Positions 8,941-17,835 of a stretch of 64,000 nucleotides of DNA are shown here, piece after piece. The stretch's first letter is position 1. Each line of letters starts with the position of its first letter. Under the pieces are notes generated by a model that saw nothing but the letters and a program-made list of their open reading frames with translations, ran no database searches and had not been told where the DNA came from. The stretch is from assembly GCA_018699955.1 (NCBI GenBank), contig JABISG010000100.1, forward strand, positions 33,208 to 97,207. The letters are read 5' to 3'. Position numbers and translations under genes: made by a program. The DNA comes from Planctomycetaceae bacterium. GTDB lineage: Bacteria; Planctomycetota; Planctomycetia; Planctomycetales; Planctomycetaceae.

Positions 8941-10395
8941 TTCTTCTTTGCGAATCGTCTCTCGCATTTCCGCAGCCAGAAAAAACGATCCGGTGATGCA
9001 GATCAGATCGTTTGCCGATGCCGACGACAACGCCATGTCCCACGCGGTTTGCGGGTCGGCGGCCAACAGGGCATTTCGACTGCATCGCTCCCGGACGATG
9101 GTCGCCAGTTGCTCGACGGGAACTCCGCGCGGATTGTTGGTATAGGCGGTCAAAATGATCGTCTCAAATCGGTGATGCAATTGCTCCAGCATTCCGCCAA
9201 AGTCCTTGTCGCGGGTCGCAGCAAATACCAGCACGCTCCGCTCGGCGGGGAATTCCGCTTCCAGTGTTTGGATCAACGCAGTCGCCGATGCCACGTTGTG
9301 TGCGGCATCGACGAGGACCGTCGGATGGTCGCGAAGAACTTCGATTCGTAACGGCCACGAGATGCGGGTCAGACCGTTGCGAGCCGCATCCATCGAAACA
9401 GAACGCCCGCGTTCGTCGAGCAGATCGATCACCGCGAGCGCGATCGCTGCGTTCTGTGCCTGATGTTCGCCCGCGAGCGGCAAATCCACCCCCGACCAGG
9501 TTCGCCACGGTGTCTGTATTTCCAACCGTTGTCCGCGACGTAAAACCGTTTCGGTTTCGCCGGCCGACATTTCTCCCGAGGGAATCTTGCGGCCCCTCAG
9601 TTCGATGTCACGCCCCAACTCGTACAGGGGAACATCGTGGGTCCGACAAACTTCGTGTACGACGGCACGCGCTTCCGGCGCGACGACGCCGCTAACGACT
9701 GGCACGTTCGGCTTAACGATTCCCGCCTTTTCACCGGCAATGCTGGCAAGTGTCGTTCCCAGCACGGCCGTGTGATCCAGGCTGATGTTGGTGATCACCG
9801 TTACCAATGGCGAACAGAGGTTCGTCGCATCGAGCCGGCCACCCAACCCCACCTCGAGCACCACCACGTCCACCTGCCGGAGGGAAAAAAACAGCCAAGC
9901 CATCGCGGTTACGATTTCAAAGTACGTCGGCTGCATCCCTTCGGGCAATTGGTCCATCGCGGCAACCACTTCGAGAATTCGGTTGGTCACTTCGACCAGT
10001 TCCTGCTCCGATGGCGTCGCGCCGTCCACCCGCATTCGCTCTTCGAAATCGTGAATGTGAGGTGAAGTGAATAACCCGGTGCGGAAGCCGGCAGCCGACA
10101 GCATTTCCGACACCATCACCGCCGTCGATCCTTTTCCCTTTGTGCCGGCAATGTGGACAGCCGGAAGTTGCAGTTGTGGATCATCCAGCCGCTCCAGCAA
10201 TTGCTGCATGCGGTCCAGCTTGAAGCAGCTGGCGGCGGCGCGGCTATGGGCCGTCCGCTCGTAATCGATACGGCTGAAGAGAAAGCTAAGAGCCTGCCCG
10301 CGGGTTTGGATCGGTCGCGGCATCGAAGGGCTTGTCCATCCTGAATTGCGTGTCATCGCCGTCGGTCTGGGGGTAACCGCCCGGTCGTTACTCAC
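8917..10395 (-). CDS. folC: Bifunctional folylpolyglutamate synthase / dihydrofolate synthase
   Basis: Adds glutamate to folates (and to dihydropteroate) with ATP in the cytoplasm. The Mur-ligase-type P-loop GTKGKGS is at residues 84-90, followed by GLFTSPHIHDFEERM, the FolC folate-binding region. The C-terminal ligase domain contains RIEVLRDHPTVLVDAAHNV, where DAAHN is typical. The longest frame has 492 residues from a GTG at 10395 that overlaps the stop of the upstream gene by eight bases. In-frame ATGs at 10356 and 10323 are also possible; the conserved region begins only after residue 30. The last codons lie inside a terminator stem. Confidence 0.9.
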   Translation of the reverse strand: MSNDRAVTPRPTAMTRNSGWTSPSMPRPIQTRGQALSFLFSRIDYERTAHSRAAASCFKLDRMQQLLERLDDPQLQLPAVHIAGTKGKGSTAVMVSEMLSAAGFRTGLFTSPHIHDFEERMRVDGATPSEQELVEVTNRILEVVAAMDQLPEGMQPTYFEIVTAMAWLFFSLRQVDVVVLEVGLGGRLDATNLCSPLVTVITNISLDHTAVLGTTLASIAGEKAGIVKPNVPVVSGVVAPEARAVVHEVCRTHDVPLYELGRDIELRGRKIPSGEMSAGETETVLRRGQRLEIQTPWRTWSGVDLPLAGEHQAQNAAIALAVIDLLDERGRSVSMDAARNGLTRISWPLRIEVLRDHPTVLVDAAHNVASATALIQTLEAEFPAERSVLVFAATRDKDFGGMLEQLHHRFETIILTAYTNNPRGVPVEQLATIVRERCSRNALLAADPQTAWDMALSSASANDLICITGSFFLAAEMRETIRKEEAPATVTP

Positions 10396-11026
10396 TCAAG
10401 TCGCGAATTCGTATCTTGCGAAAGTCAATCCGCATCGCCGGCCCACTGTGTACCTGCAATGCAATAATTCCCGTGCGGGCAATCGAGTCGTCCGCTTCGG
10501 TGTAATCCACTGTCGTCTCGCCGTTGATTTTCAAAACAACACGAGGGCCGACGGCGCGAATCACGTAGCTGTTCCAGCCGTTCTTCTTGAAAATCTTGTC
10601 CTGTTCCGCCGTCGGTTTCGCCAGGATCTTTCTGCGGCGATGTTCATCGTACAACGCGCCCCAGTAATTCTGGCCGATGTCAGCCTGATATCCAATGACG
10701 GCCGTCGATTTCGGCTCGCGTTTGGAGCGAAACTGAACGCCCGAGTTGCCCTTGCCATCGTGCAACCGAAATTCCAACCGCAATTCAAAGTCGCCGAATG
10801 TCTTCTCGGTCGTCAAAAACTGGTTCTGTTTGATTCCGGCCGAATCGCCGACGATCATACCGCCGTTCACTTTCCAGAGATCGAAATTCCCTTTCCAACC
10901 GCTGAAATCCTTGCCGTTGAAGATGGCGACAAACTCTGCCTTATCGCCTGCCATCACCGGCTGGGACGTACACATAAGACTGCCCCATGCCACAAGCATC
11001 ATCGCTGGAATAAGAGTAATACGCAT
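10388..11026 (-). CDS. Secreted DUF1080 (3-keto-disaccharide hydrolase-like) protein
   Basis: 212 residues from an ATG at 11026 that has AGAGG upstream; a longer in-frame start would bury the signal peptide. The first 26 residues (to QPVMA) look like a Sec signal. The rest matches DUF1080, a concanavalin-like beta-sandwich very abundant in planctomycetes: FNGKDFSGWKG near the start, FELRLEFRLHDGKGNSGVQF in the middle and a C-terminal strand IRIRDLSE. Family members are linked to breakdown of oxidised disaccharides or to sugar binding. It overlaps the start of the longest folC frame, so the two may be co-translated. Specific substrate unknown. Confidence 0.8.
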   Translation of the reverse strand: MRITLIPAMMLVAWGSLMCTSQPVMAGDKAEFVAIFNGKDFSGWKGNFDLWKVNGGMIVGDSAGIKQNQFLTTEKTFGDFELRLEFRLHDGKGNSGVQFRSKREPKSTAVIGYQADIGQNYWGALYDEHRRRKILAKPTAEQDKIFKKNGWNSYVIRAVGPRVVLKINGETTVDYTEADDSIARTGIIALQVHSGPAMRIDFRKIRIRDLSE

Positions 11027-11137
11027 TGTTGCCTCTTGGAATTGTGTTCGCGTCCGACAGGCCAACCGGCAAATCAATTGTATCGCCACATCCGGCCCAG
11101 CGAAACGTGTACGACACGGAGGCCAGGGCGGGCAAAC

Positions 11138-11908
11138 TTACTCCTCACGGATTCGCATGTGCCGAAACTGTACGGCGAAATCTTCCGCCTGCAGGCCAAT
11201 GAACCCAGCCGTCAGTTCGCCCGGATCGCTTTCACAAATCTTCGTGCCGTTGATGTGCGAAATCAGCGCTCCGTCGCGCGAAACAATTTCGACGGCGTTC
11301 CATTCGCCAATCGGTTTGCGGGATGCAGTTCGTGCTTGTTCATCATCGCGAACGGTCACTTTGATGTCCCGGCTGTTCGATTTGATTTGCCCCATCTCGT
11401 CGTACCTTCCCTGCACTTCCAGCGACGCCGGCCAGAGCTTGTGCTCGGTCGGCATATAGATCAAAAAACCGCTGTTGCTTTTGGCGGTGTTGCTCTTTGC
11501 GGTTTTGTTCTTTGTGGGCGACTCGGCGTCCGGTTTTGCCGTTGGCGGTAGAAAACGATATTCGAGCCGCCATGTGAAGTTCCGGTAACTCTCCTTGGAA
11601 AACAAATACCCGCGCGGTGTGCCGCTGCAGTTCAACGTTTTCCCGGCGGCAATCCATGTCGGCTCGTCCGTCGCCCCGGCTTCGGGGAACGTGTGGAAAT
11701 CGTTCAATGTCAGCGGCGTGAAGTCCGGTTCCACAATGAACGCGTCTTCCGCTTCCACCGGCCATTCAATCTGCGGAGTCGTTAGGCTCTCATCGGCAGT
11801 TGAAGAGTTCACACCGGCCGACGGGCTACTGTTGTCATCCTCCGACGAACAACCGACAGCTGACGCGAACAACACGCAAGCCAGAACGCCAGTCCAGTTT
11901 CCGCGCAT
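11138..11908 (-). CDS. DUF1080-like lipoprotein
   Basis: 256 residues from the ATG at 11908. The N-terminus MRGNWTGVLACVLFASAVGC ends in a lipobox with the cysteine at residue 20, so it is probably a lipoprotein. A Ser/Thr-rich linker precedes a DUF1080-like sandwich (WRLEYRF, NSGFLIYMP, GFIGLQAEDFAVQFRHMRIR). A short repeated KNKTAKSNTAKSNS stretch interrupts the domain at a surface loop. It lies 111 bases upstream of another DUF1080 gene on the same strand, which suggests a local duplication. Substrate unknown. Confidence 0.72.
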   Translation of the reverse strand: MRGNWTGVLACVLFASAVGCSSEDDNSSPSAGVNSSTADESLTTPQIEWPVEAEDAFIVEPDFTPLTLNDFHTFPEAGATDEPTWIAAGKTLNCSGTPRGYLFSKESYRNFTWRLEYRFLPPTAKPDAESPTKNKTAKSNTAKSNSGFLIYMPTEHKLWPASLEVQGRYDEMGQIKSNSRDIKVTVRDDEQARTASRKPIGEWNAVEIVSRDGALISHINGTKICESDPGELTAGFIGLQAEDFAVQFRHMRIREE

Positions 11909-12141
11909 CAGCCGTCTCCCGTCTCTGAAAGGGTGTTTGCCAGGAACAGCCGATTGTAGGCACCCCACGCCAACGCCAACAAGGAAAAAGGGTTGTACCG
12001 TCAAATGCCCAGCATTGCTCTGTGCGCACTCCCCGAAACGACAATCGACGATTCTCCGGTTTACGTTCGGGCCGCGATTCGACTATGCTGTCCGGCGACC
12101 GACGGGATCGCTCGCCAACGATAGCAGACAGGGAGTGCGGC

Positions 12142-12945
12142 ATGAATTTGAGTATCCGCCACACAGTTCAAACAGTCGCAGCAACTCTGACCAGTCTTTT
12201 CCTGGCAGTTGTGCTTTTCGCTTCGGCCGGATGCTCGCGCGACGATGCGGATGTTTCAGCAAATCGCCCCCAGGGAAATCAGCCACCGGCCGCCTCAATC
12301 CGACCGGCAAAAGGCGACAACGATTTGCCAGTGGAAGACGTCCCCAGCCAGTTCGAGCCGCCGATCGAAGATCGCGCGACCGCCGATATTTCTGAAAATC
12401 CCCTCGTTGATGACGGTTCGCCGATCACCCCGCAGACGCTCGACGTCAATCCGCTTGAACCCGGACACGACGCACTGCTGGCCGCTTTGGAAGAAAACGG
12501 CGGTGATCTGGAAGAGGCACTACGGGCAATCAGTGTCAGAATCGAACACAGCAGTCGCGGAGACATTATCCTGCTGAATTTGAAAGGCTCGTACATTACT
12601 GACGCTTCGCTCGCAAAGATTAGAACGCTCGATAGTCTGCTGGTTCTTGACATCTGGGATGCCCCCATCACCGATGCCGGAGTGTCACAGCTAGCAGAGA
12701 TGACACAGTTGCGTGCCTTGGGAATTCGCGACACGCAGGTGACCGACAACGGTTTGAAGCACCTCTCGAAGTTGGCTTCGCTCAAAGAATTGAACCTGAC
12801 GCTGACCGATGTCACCGATGCCGGCATGAAGCACCTCACCGGTTTGAAGAGCCTGCACTTTCTGGGCCTGCACGACACAGCCGTGACTGGTACGGGCATC
12901 AACGAATTGCAGGTTGCGCTTCCACTCTGCAAAATCGCCTGGTAG
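12142..12945 (+). CDS. Leucine-rich-repeat lipoprotein
   Basis: 267 residues from ATG 12142, preceded by GGGAG. The signal ends in a lipobox (LFASAGC, cysteine 31). A disordered Pro/Asp-rich region leads to at least four leucine-rich repeats of ~24 residues, with the recurring pattern (I/V)TDAG(V/M)..L(A/T)...LR.LGI, for example DTQVTDNGLKHLSKLASLKE. Such repeats bind proteins; no enzyme domain is present. It is divergent from the DUF1080-type lipoprotein gene with ~230 bases between starts. The binding partner is unknown. Confidence 0.75.
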   Translation: MNLSIRHTVQTVAATLTSLFLAVVLFASAGCSRDDADVSANRPQGNQPPAASIRPAKGDNDLPVEDVPSQFEPPIEDRATADISENPLVDDGSPITPQTLDVNPLEPGHDALLAALEENGGDLEEALRAISVRIEHSSRGDIILLNLKGSYITDASLAKIRTLDSLLVLDIWDAPITDAGVSQLAEMTQLRALGIRDTQVTDNGLKHLSKLASLKELNLTLTDVTDAGMKHLTGLKSLHFLGLHDTAVTGTGINELQVALPLCKIAW

Positions 12946-13125
12946 CCGCATCGCTCCTCGTGGAGTTAGAGACGGGCCAACTGTCGGCACGCTCCGCCGC
13001 AGTACGTCAGTTGCTTCGCGCACTGTTGTTGCATATCCTTCGGTTGCAGAATCGATCGGACCGCGCCCCGTTATTCAATTACGGACCGCGCGGCCGTTGT
13101 AAACATAATACGGGGAGACCGAACA

Positions 13126-14184
13126 GTGACGGAACGCGTAGTAATTATCGGATCGGGGCCGGCCGGTTGGGCATCGGCGATTTACACGGCACGGGCAAAT
13201 CTCGAACCGCTGGTGTATGAAGGGGCCATGACCGAAGAAAATCGGCAAATGGGAACCCTGCCGCTCGGCCAGTTGGCGCTGACGACCGAGGTCGAAAATT
13301 ATCCCGGATTCCCCGCCGGTGACATGAGCGCCTTTCTCGACGATGCACTGAAAGAGGGGACCGCGCCCTACCGCGATCCGAAAGAAGATCCGCATCGAGC
13401 CGTCACCGGACCCGAATTGATGGAGTTGATGCGTCAGCAGGCAGTGGGCTTTGGTACGCGGGTGAAGACCGACGATGTGGTCGAAATCGACCTCTCGTCG
13501 CATCCATTCAAAATGAAGACACTGGGCGGCGAAGAAACCGAAGCGCTTGCCGTCATTATTGCCACCGGGGCGCGGGCGAATTATCTCGGATTGGAATCGG
13601 AAGACCGCTATAAGAACCACGGCGTCTCGGCATGTGCCGTTTGCGATGGTGCGCTGCCTCGTTTTCGCGGAAAGCCGTTGGTGGTGGTGGGCGGCGGTGA
13701 TAGCGCGATGGAAGAGGGCGATTTTCTTACGAAGTTCGCATCCAAAGTCTACATGATTCATCGCCGCGATGAATTCCGTGCCAGCAAGATCATGGCTGAA
13801 CGCGTTTTGGCCAACGAAAAGATCGAAGTGAAATGGAATTCGGTTATCGACGAAGTGCTGGGCGACGATGAATCCGGCGTGACCGGCGTGCGGATTCGCA
13901 GCACGGTCGATGAAAGCCAAACCGAAGAACTGGATGCGGCGGGTTACTTCGCTGCCATCGGTCACACGCCCAACGTTCACTTTTTGAACGGCCAGATTGA
14001 GACGAACGAGAAGGGTTACATTCAATGGGTCACGCCATTTCGCACCTACACCAGCGTTGAAGGCGTGTTCGCCGCCGGTGACGTGGCCGACGATTACTAC
14101 CGTCAGGCGATCACCGCCGCCGGCAGCGGCTGCATGGCCGCCCTCGATGCCGAGCGCTGGTTGGCCGCAAAGGGATTCGAGTAG
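13126..14184 (+). CDS. trxB: Thioredoxin reductase (NADPH)
   Basis: 352 residues from a GTG at 13126, with GGGGAG eight bases upstream. It reduces thioredoxin using NADPH and FAD in the cytoplasm. The FAD motif GSGPAG is at residues 9-14, the redox pair C170-A-V-C173 is in the expected place, and the NADPH motif GGGDSAME follows. A C-terminal FAD motif ([10 protein letters not shown]) is present. Residues ~72-95 form an insertion ([15 protein letters not shown]) not usual in short E. coli-type enzymes, making the protein about 30 residues longer than the norm. It appears monocistronic and is followed by a hairpin with a T-tract. Confidence 0.92.
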   Translation: MTERVVIIGSGPAGWASAIYTARANLEPLVYEGAMTEENRQMGTLPLGQLALTTEVENYPGFPAGDMSAFLDDALKEGTAPYRDPKEDPHRAVTGPELMELMRQQAVGFGTRVKTDDVVEIDLSSHPFKMKTLGGEETEALAVIIATGARANYLGLESEDRYKNHGVSACAVCDGALPRFRGKPLVVVGGGDSAMEEGDFLTKFASKVYMIHRRDEFRASKIMAERVLANEKIEVKWNSVIDEVLGDDESGVTGVRIRSTVDESQTEELDAAGYFAAIGHTPNVHFLNGQIETNEKGYIQWVTPFRTYTSVEGVFAAGDVADDYYRQAITAAGSGCMAALDAERWLAAKGFE

Positions 14185-14216
14185 TTTTCGTTGTTGAAAA
14201 TCATGAAGGAAGTGTC

Positions 14217-14356
14217 TGACGCAAAGGCGCAGAGTCGCAAAAGGAACGCAAAGAAAATATTCAGAAAAGTCCGGGCGGCTTTTCTTTTTTACTTTCTTCT
14301 TTGCGAAACTTTGCGAAACTTTGCGAAACTTTGCATCTTGGCACCTTTGCGTCAAA
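14217..14356. repeat. GACGCAAAG-type inverted repeat element with a 10-bp tandem array
   Basis: The left end reads TGACGCAAAGGCGCAGAG inward from 14217; the right end, read on the - strand from 14356, is TTGACGCAAAGGTGCCAAG. Between them lie the terminator hairpin and three exact tandem units of TTGCGAAACT (14301-14330). Related ends occur at 60109-60141, 60520-60557 and 61765-61806. Confidence 0.65.
14262..14290 (+). terminator. Likely trxB terminator
   Basis: AGAAAAGTCC pairs with GGCTTTTCT around GGGC, with one bulge, followed by TTTTTTAC. It lies 78 bases after the trxB stop and inside a larger inverted-repeat element. Confidence 0.6.
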
Positions 14357-14371
14357 TCAATCAAAGGCAGA

Positions 14372-15556
14372 ATGCACATGCTCACGGAACAAGGTTGTCA
14401 GACTCGCCGACAGCGCCTATGGGATGCCGTTCCCGAATCGGCGGAATGGTTACTCGTCGCCGATCCACGGCACGTGTATTACCTGTCAAACTTTTTGGTC
14501 TCGCCATTCGGTTTTTCCACCGGCGAACGTGGCCTGTTGTTGCTGGAACGCAGTGGCGAAGCGACGCTGTTTGCTGACAACTTCACCTGCAAGTCTGTCG
14601 CCGAAGAGCCATTCGTTGATCGCGAAGTTGTCGGTGATTGGTACGATCATCAACATTCGGTCATGAACCGCGATCATGCACTCATCCACGCATTGGGAAC
14701 AGTGTCTGATCGACTGTACGGTCGCGACGGTGTCATCGAAGCGGAGTGGCTGCCATTGGGCTGTTGGGAAGTGCTGGGTCTCGACCGCGAGTCGCATTCC
14801 ATCAGGCGTGAAGCGGGAAGTGCAGAGGACGATGCAGCTCCTGCCGACTTGGGAACGGTACTCCGACAATTACGGCGGCAGAAAGAGCCAGACGAAATAG
14901 CGTTGATGAAAGAGTGCATGCGCGCGACCGACGCCGGCCATGCCCGCGCGCGAGAAGTTGTGCGGGAAGGTGTCAGCGAGTTCGACGTGTTCCGTGAAGT
15001 CCACGCGGCAGCGCTTGAAGCAGCAGGACGGCCCGCTTCAATTTACGGCGACTTTCGCGGGCTGAACGCGCAGCGTCCCAAAGCGGGCGGGTTGCCCACC
15101 GATTATACTTTGCAGAACGGTGATTTGTTCCTGCTCGATTATTCGGTCCTGCTCGACGGATACCGCAGCGATTTCACCAACGTCTATGCTGTCGGGCAGC
15201 CGTCCGACGAACAGGAAATGTTGTTCCGGCTGTGTGAAGCCGCCATGAGTCACGGCGAAGACACGCTGAAAGCCGACACCCCCGCGAAGGACGTTTTCGC
15301 GGCCGTTTCGAAACCGTTAAAGGAAGCCGGCTACGGACCGCTGGGCCATCACGCCGGACACGGCATCGGAATGGCACATCCCGAACCGCCGATTCTTGTT
15401 CCAAATAGCGACGACATACTGAAGGCAGGCGATGTTGTCACGCTGGAACCGGGTCTCTACATCGAAGGTATCGGCGGCATGCGCATCGAAAACAACTACC
15501 TGATTACCAAAACCGGTTACGAGAAGCTGAGTAACCACGTCATTTCGCTGACGTGA
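14372..15556 (+). CDS. M24-family metallopeptidase (Xaa-Pro aminopeptidase-like)
   Basis: About 395 residues. Likely starts are ATG 14372 or 14378, after AAAGG; an earlier in-frame ATG falls inside the repeat element. The N-terminal creatinase-like domain spans roughly 1-165. The C-terminal pita-bread domain carries the M24 metal ligands: [19 protein letters not shown] (two Asp), [15 protein letters not shown] (His), LEPGLYIE (Glu) and GMRIENNYL (Glu). The full ligand set suggests an active enzyme that removes N-terminal residues before proline, or a related di- or tripeptidase. No signal peptide, so cytoplasmic. Confidence 0.85.
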   Translation: MHMLTEQGCQTRRQRLWDAVPESAEWLLVADPRHVYYLSNFLVSPFGFSTGERGLLLLERSGEATLFADNFTCKSVAEEPFVDREVVGDWYDHQHSVMNRDHALIHALGTVSDRLYGRDGVIEAEWLPLGCWEVLGLDRESHSIRREAGSAEDDAAPADLGTVLRQLRRQKEPDEIALMKECMRATDAGHARAREVVREGVSEFDVFREVHAAALEAAGRPASIYGDFRGLNAQRPKAGGLPTDYTLQNGDLFLLDYSVLLDGYRSDFTNVYAVGQPSDEQEMLFRLCEAAMSHGEDTLKADTPAKDVFAAVSKPLKEAGYGPLGHHAGHGIGMAHPEPPILVPNSDDILKAGDVVTLEPGLYIEGIGGMRIENNYLITKTGYEKLSNHVISLT

Positions 15557-15578
15557 TGTTTAGTCGCGAAGCAATGGT

Positions 15579-15631
15579 CCAGCTGCGAACCAACGGTTCG
15601 CAGTATCAGCGATGCATTGCATCGCAGCTGG
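15579..15631. repeat. Nested AGCTGCGA-type palindrome, copy 1
   Basis: Outer arms (CAGCTGCGA and TCGCAGCTG) enclose two smaller hairpins: CTGCGAACC/GGTTCGCAG at 15583-15603 and GCGATGC/GCATCGC at 15609-15625. Related stems lie at 17800-17832 and 21960-21982, and a partial copy near 31028-31050. Confidence 0.6.
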
Positions 15632-15658
15632 GCGAAATCGAACACGGAGTTGGTCGCG

Positions 15659-16828
15659 TTGTCGAATGATCCAACCAATACTTTCCCCTGGCTGGCCGAT
15701 GAACTGCGCGACCTCGAACGCGGTGGGCTGTTGCGGAAACGGCGGCAGGTGAAATCGCTGCCGGATGGCTTGTGCGAAATCGACGGCCGGCGGTTGGTCA
15801 ACTTTGCCTCGAACGACTATTTGAACCTCGCGCACGATCCGCGCGTCATCGCCGCCGCACGCGAGGCGTTGGAATCGGCCGGAGCCGGCGCGACCGCCAG
15901 CGCTCTTGTCACCGGCCGCACAGAATGGCACGCGCGGCTGGAACAACGGCTGGCAGCGTTTGAAGGACACGAAGCCGCCATCCTCTTTCCAACCGGATAC
16001 GCGGCCAATCTCGGCACCATCACCGCGCTGGTTGGCGACGACGACATCGTCTTCTGCGATCGCTTGAACCATGCCAGTCTGATCGACGGCTGCAAGCTAT
16101 CGGGCGCGCGACTGCGGGTCTATCGGCACACGCAATTAGACAAGCTGCAGCGCGAACTGGAGAAGGCGGCCGGTCACCGGCGGCGGTTAATCGTCACCGA
16201 CAGCCTGTTCAGCATGGACGGCGTTCCCGCCCCACTCGTCGAATTATGCGACCTGGCCGAGCGGTTTGATGCCGCACTGCTCATCGACGAAGCCCACGCC
16301 ACCGGCCTGTTCGGCGAACAGGGCCGCGGTCTTGCCGAGTTAGATAACATCGAAGAGCATCCTTCGCTGATCCGTATCGGCACGTTGAGTAAGGGACTGG
16401 CATCGCTGGGCGGTTTCGTCACTGGTTCACAGCAACTCATCGACTGGCTCTGGAACCGCGCCCGCCCCCAAATGTTCTCCACCGCGCTACCCCCGTCCGC
16501 ATGTGCTGCCGCCATCGCGGCCATCGACATCATCGAGCAGGAACCCGAGCGCCGCCAACGATTGCTGGAAACCTGTGACACATTCCGTAAAAAACTCATC
16601 ACAGCCGGCCTCGATGTCCCGGAAGGCGGCATCGGTCCGATCATGCCGATCATCCTCAACGATCCCGAACGCGCCGTCGCCGCCGCGTCAGAACTCGAAG
16701 AAGCCGGCTTCCTCGTCGCCGCTATCCGCCCACCAACCGTGCCAACGGGGACATCGCGGTTGCGGATTACCGTGACGGCTGGGCATGGAGATGAAACTGT
16801 TGATAAACTATTTCACTCATTGTGCTGA
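15659..16828 (+). CDS. bioF: Alpha-oxoamine synthase, BioF-like (8-amino-7-oxononanoate synthase)
   Basis: 389 residues when started at the TTG at 15659, which has GGAG nine bases upstream; an earlier in-frame TTG at 15617 lies in a repeat. This PLP enzyme joins an acyl thioester to an amino acid; BioF makes the biotin precursor from pimeloyl thioester and alanine. Visible are [11 protein letters not shown] near residue 48, [19 protein letters not shown] with Asp210, and the PLP lysine in GTLSKG (Lys245). No other biotin gene lies near, so another member of the same family (e.g. KBL-like) is possible, but overall resemblance favours BioF. Confidence 0.75.
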   Translation: MSNDPTNTFPWLADELRDLERGGLLRKRRQVKSLPDGLCEIDGRRLVNFASNDYLNLAHDPRVIAAAREALESAGAGATASALVTGRTEWHARLEQRLAAFEGHEAAILFPTGYAANLGTITALVGDDDIVFCDRLNHASLIDGCKLSGARLRVYRHTQLDKLQRELEKAAGHRRRLIVTDSLFSMDGVPAPLVELCDLAERFDAALLIDEAHATGLFGEQGRGLAELDNIEEHPSLIRIGTLSKGLASLGGFVTGSQQLIDWLWNRARPQMFSTALPPSACAAAIAAIDIIEQEPERRQRLLETCDTFRKKLITAGLDVPEGGIGPIMPIILNDPERAVAAASELEEAGFLVAAIRPPTVPTGTSRLRITVTAGHGDETVDKLFHSLC

Positions 16829-16929
16829 TCAGCCGCAGACGACCGATCACGAAACGACCTTGGCTCGCGGCCCGTTGGGCCGCCGCTAAACGAAACCGAG
16901 ACAACGTGAACGACGAAGCCGCATCTCCC

Positions 16930-17805
16930 ATGACACAATCCCGTAGCGGCTTTGAAGACGAATACCCGTTCGCTTCCCGGTTTCTTGACTTTGATGGCGT
17001 GCGCTATCATTACGTCGATGAAGGCGAAGGCGAGACGTTGTTGATGGTACACGGGAATCCGACCTGGAGTTTTGCGTGGCGGAATCTTATCAAGGCGCTT
17101 TCGCCGGAATATCGAACGATAGCTGTCGATCATGTCGGGTGTGGGTTCTCTGATAAGCTGGCCGATTATTCGTATACGCTCAGCCAGCACGTCGATAATC
17201 TTTGCCGGTTTGTTGAAGAGTTGGACCTGAAGAATGTGACGTTGATCGCGCACGATTGGGGTGGTGCGATTGGTGTGGGGGCGGCCGAACGATTGCGGGA
17301 GCGGTTTTCTCGCATCGTGCTGATGAACACGGCTGCGTTTCGCTCGAAGCAGATTCCGCTGCGGATTGCCGTCTGCCGGATTCCGATTCTCGGAAGTTTG
17401 GCAGTGCGGGGGTTGAATCTGTTTGCGCGGGCGGCGATCCGAATGGCGGTCAGCAAACCGGAACGGATGACGGCAGCCGTCAAAGCGGGCCTGCTGGCAC
17501 CGTATGATAATTGGTCACACCGCGTGGCTGTCCAGCGATTTGTTGAGGACATCCCGCTGCGACCGTCCCATCCCAGTTATCAGACGCTGCTCGAAATTGA
17601 GATCGGGCTGGAGACGCTGCAGGATTTGCCGATGCTGCTGGTGTGGGGCGAACGCGACTGGTGCTTCACCGTCGATTTTCTTCGCGAGTTCCAGCAGCGG
17701 TTTCCGCAGGCCGAAACGCTCTCGTTTCCCGACGCGGGACATTACGTGTTCGAGGACGCGCACGAAGAAATCGTGCCGCGGCTGCGCGAATTCCTGAAAA
17801 CGTAG
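16930..17805 (+). CDS. Haloalkane-dehalogenase/OleB-like alpha/beta hydrolase
   Basis: 291 residues from ATG 16930; an in-frame GTG at 16906 is also possible. The motif [11 protein letters not shown] (41-51) and the nucleophile elbow HDWGG (108-112, Asp109 as nucleophile) are typical of haloalkane dehalogenases and the related OleB, where Asp rather than Ser attacks. The catalytic histidine is in DAGHYVFED near the C-terminus. OleC/OleD partners are not nearby, so the natural substrate is open: halogenated compounds or beta-lactones. It is ~100 bases after the BioF-like gene. The stop codon falls inside a terminator stem. Confidence 0.78.
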   Translation: MTQSRSGFEDEYPFASRFLDFDGVRYHYVDEGEGETLLMVHGNPTWSFAWRNLIKALSPEYRTIAVDHVGCGFSDKLADYSYTLSQHVDNLCRFVEELDLKNVTLIAHDWGGAIGVGAAERLRERFSRIVLMNTAAFRSKQIPLRIAVCRIPILGSLAVRGLNLFARAAIRMAVSKPERMTAAVKAGLLAPYDNWSHRVAVQRFVEDIPLRPSHPSYQTLLEIEIGLETLQDLPMLLVWGERDWCFTVDFLREFQQRFPQAETLSFPDAGHYVFEDAHEEIVPRLREFLKT

Positions 17806-17832
17806 CTGCGACTCGTTGAGTCGCAGCTACGT
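17800..17832. terminator. Bidirectional hairpin between convergent genes (AGCTGCGA-type, copy 2)
   Basis: ACGTAGCTGCGACTC pairs perfectly with its complement around GTT, 15 bp. It contains the stop codon of the hydrolase and lies three bases from the helicase stop. The core AGCTGCGA-CTC-GTT-GAG-TCGCAGCT matches the copy at 21960-21982 with a compensated change next to the loop. Confidence 0.7.
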
Positions 17833-17835
17833 CAA

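Noticed and set aside
10346..11551. 401-codon + strand frame across two DUF1080 genes
   Set aside because: Antisense shadow: both - strand genes have signal peptides, motifs and ribosome sites.
14301..14334. Tandem array that might be taken for a small CRISPR
   Set aside because: Units are 10 bp, directly adjacent and without spacers; no cas genes nearby.
13075..14385. 436-codon - strand frame across trxB
   Set aside because: trxB motifs (CAVC, FAD sites) are intact on the + strand; the reverse frame has no recognisable feature.
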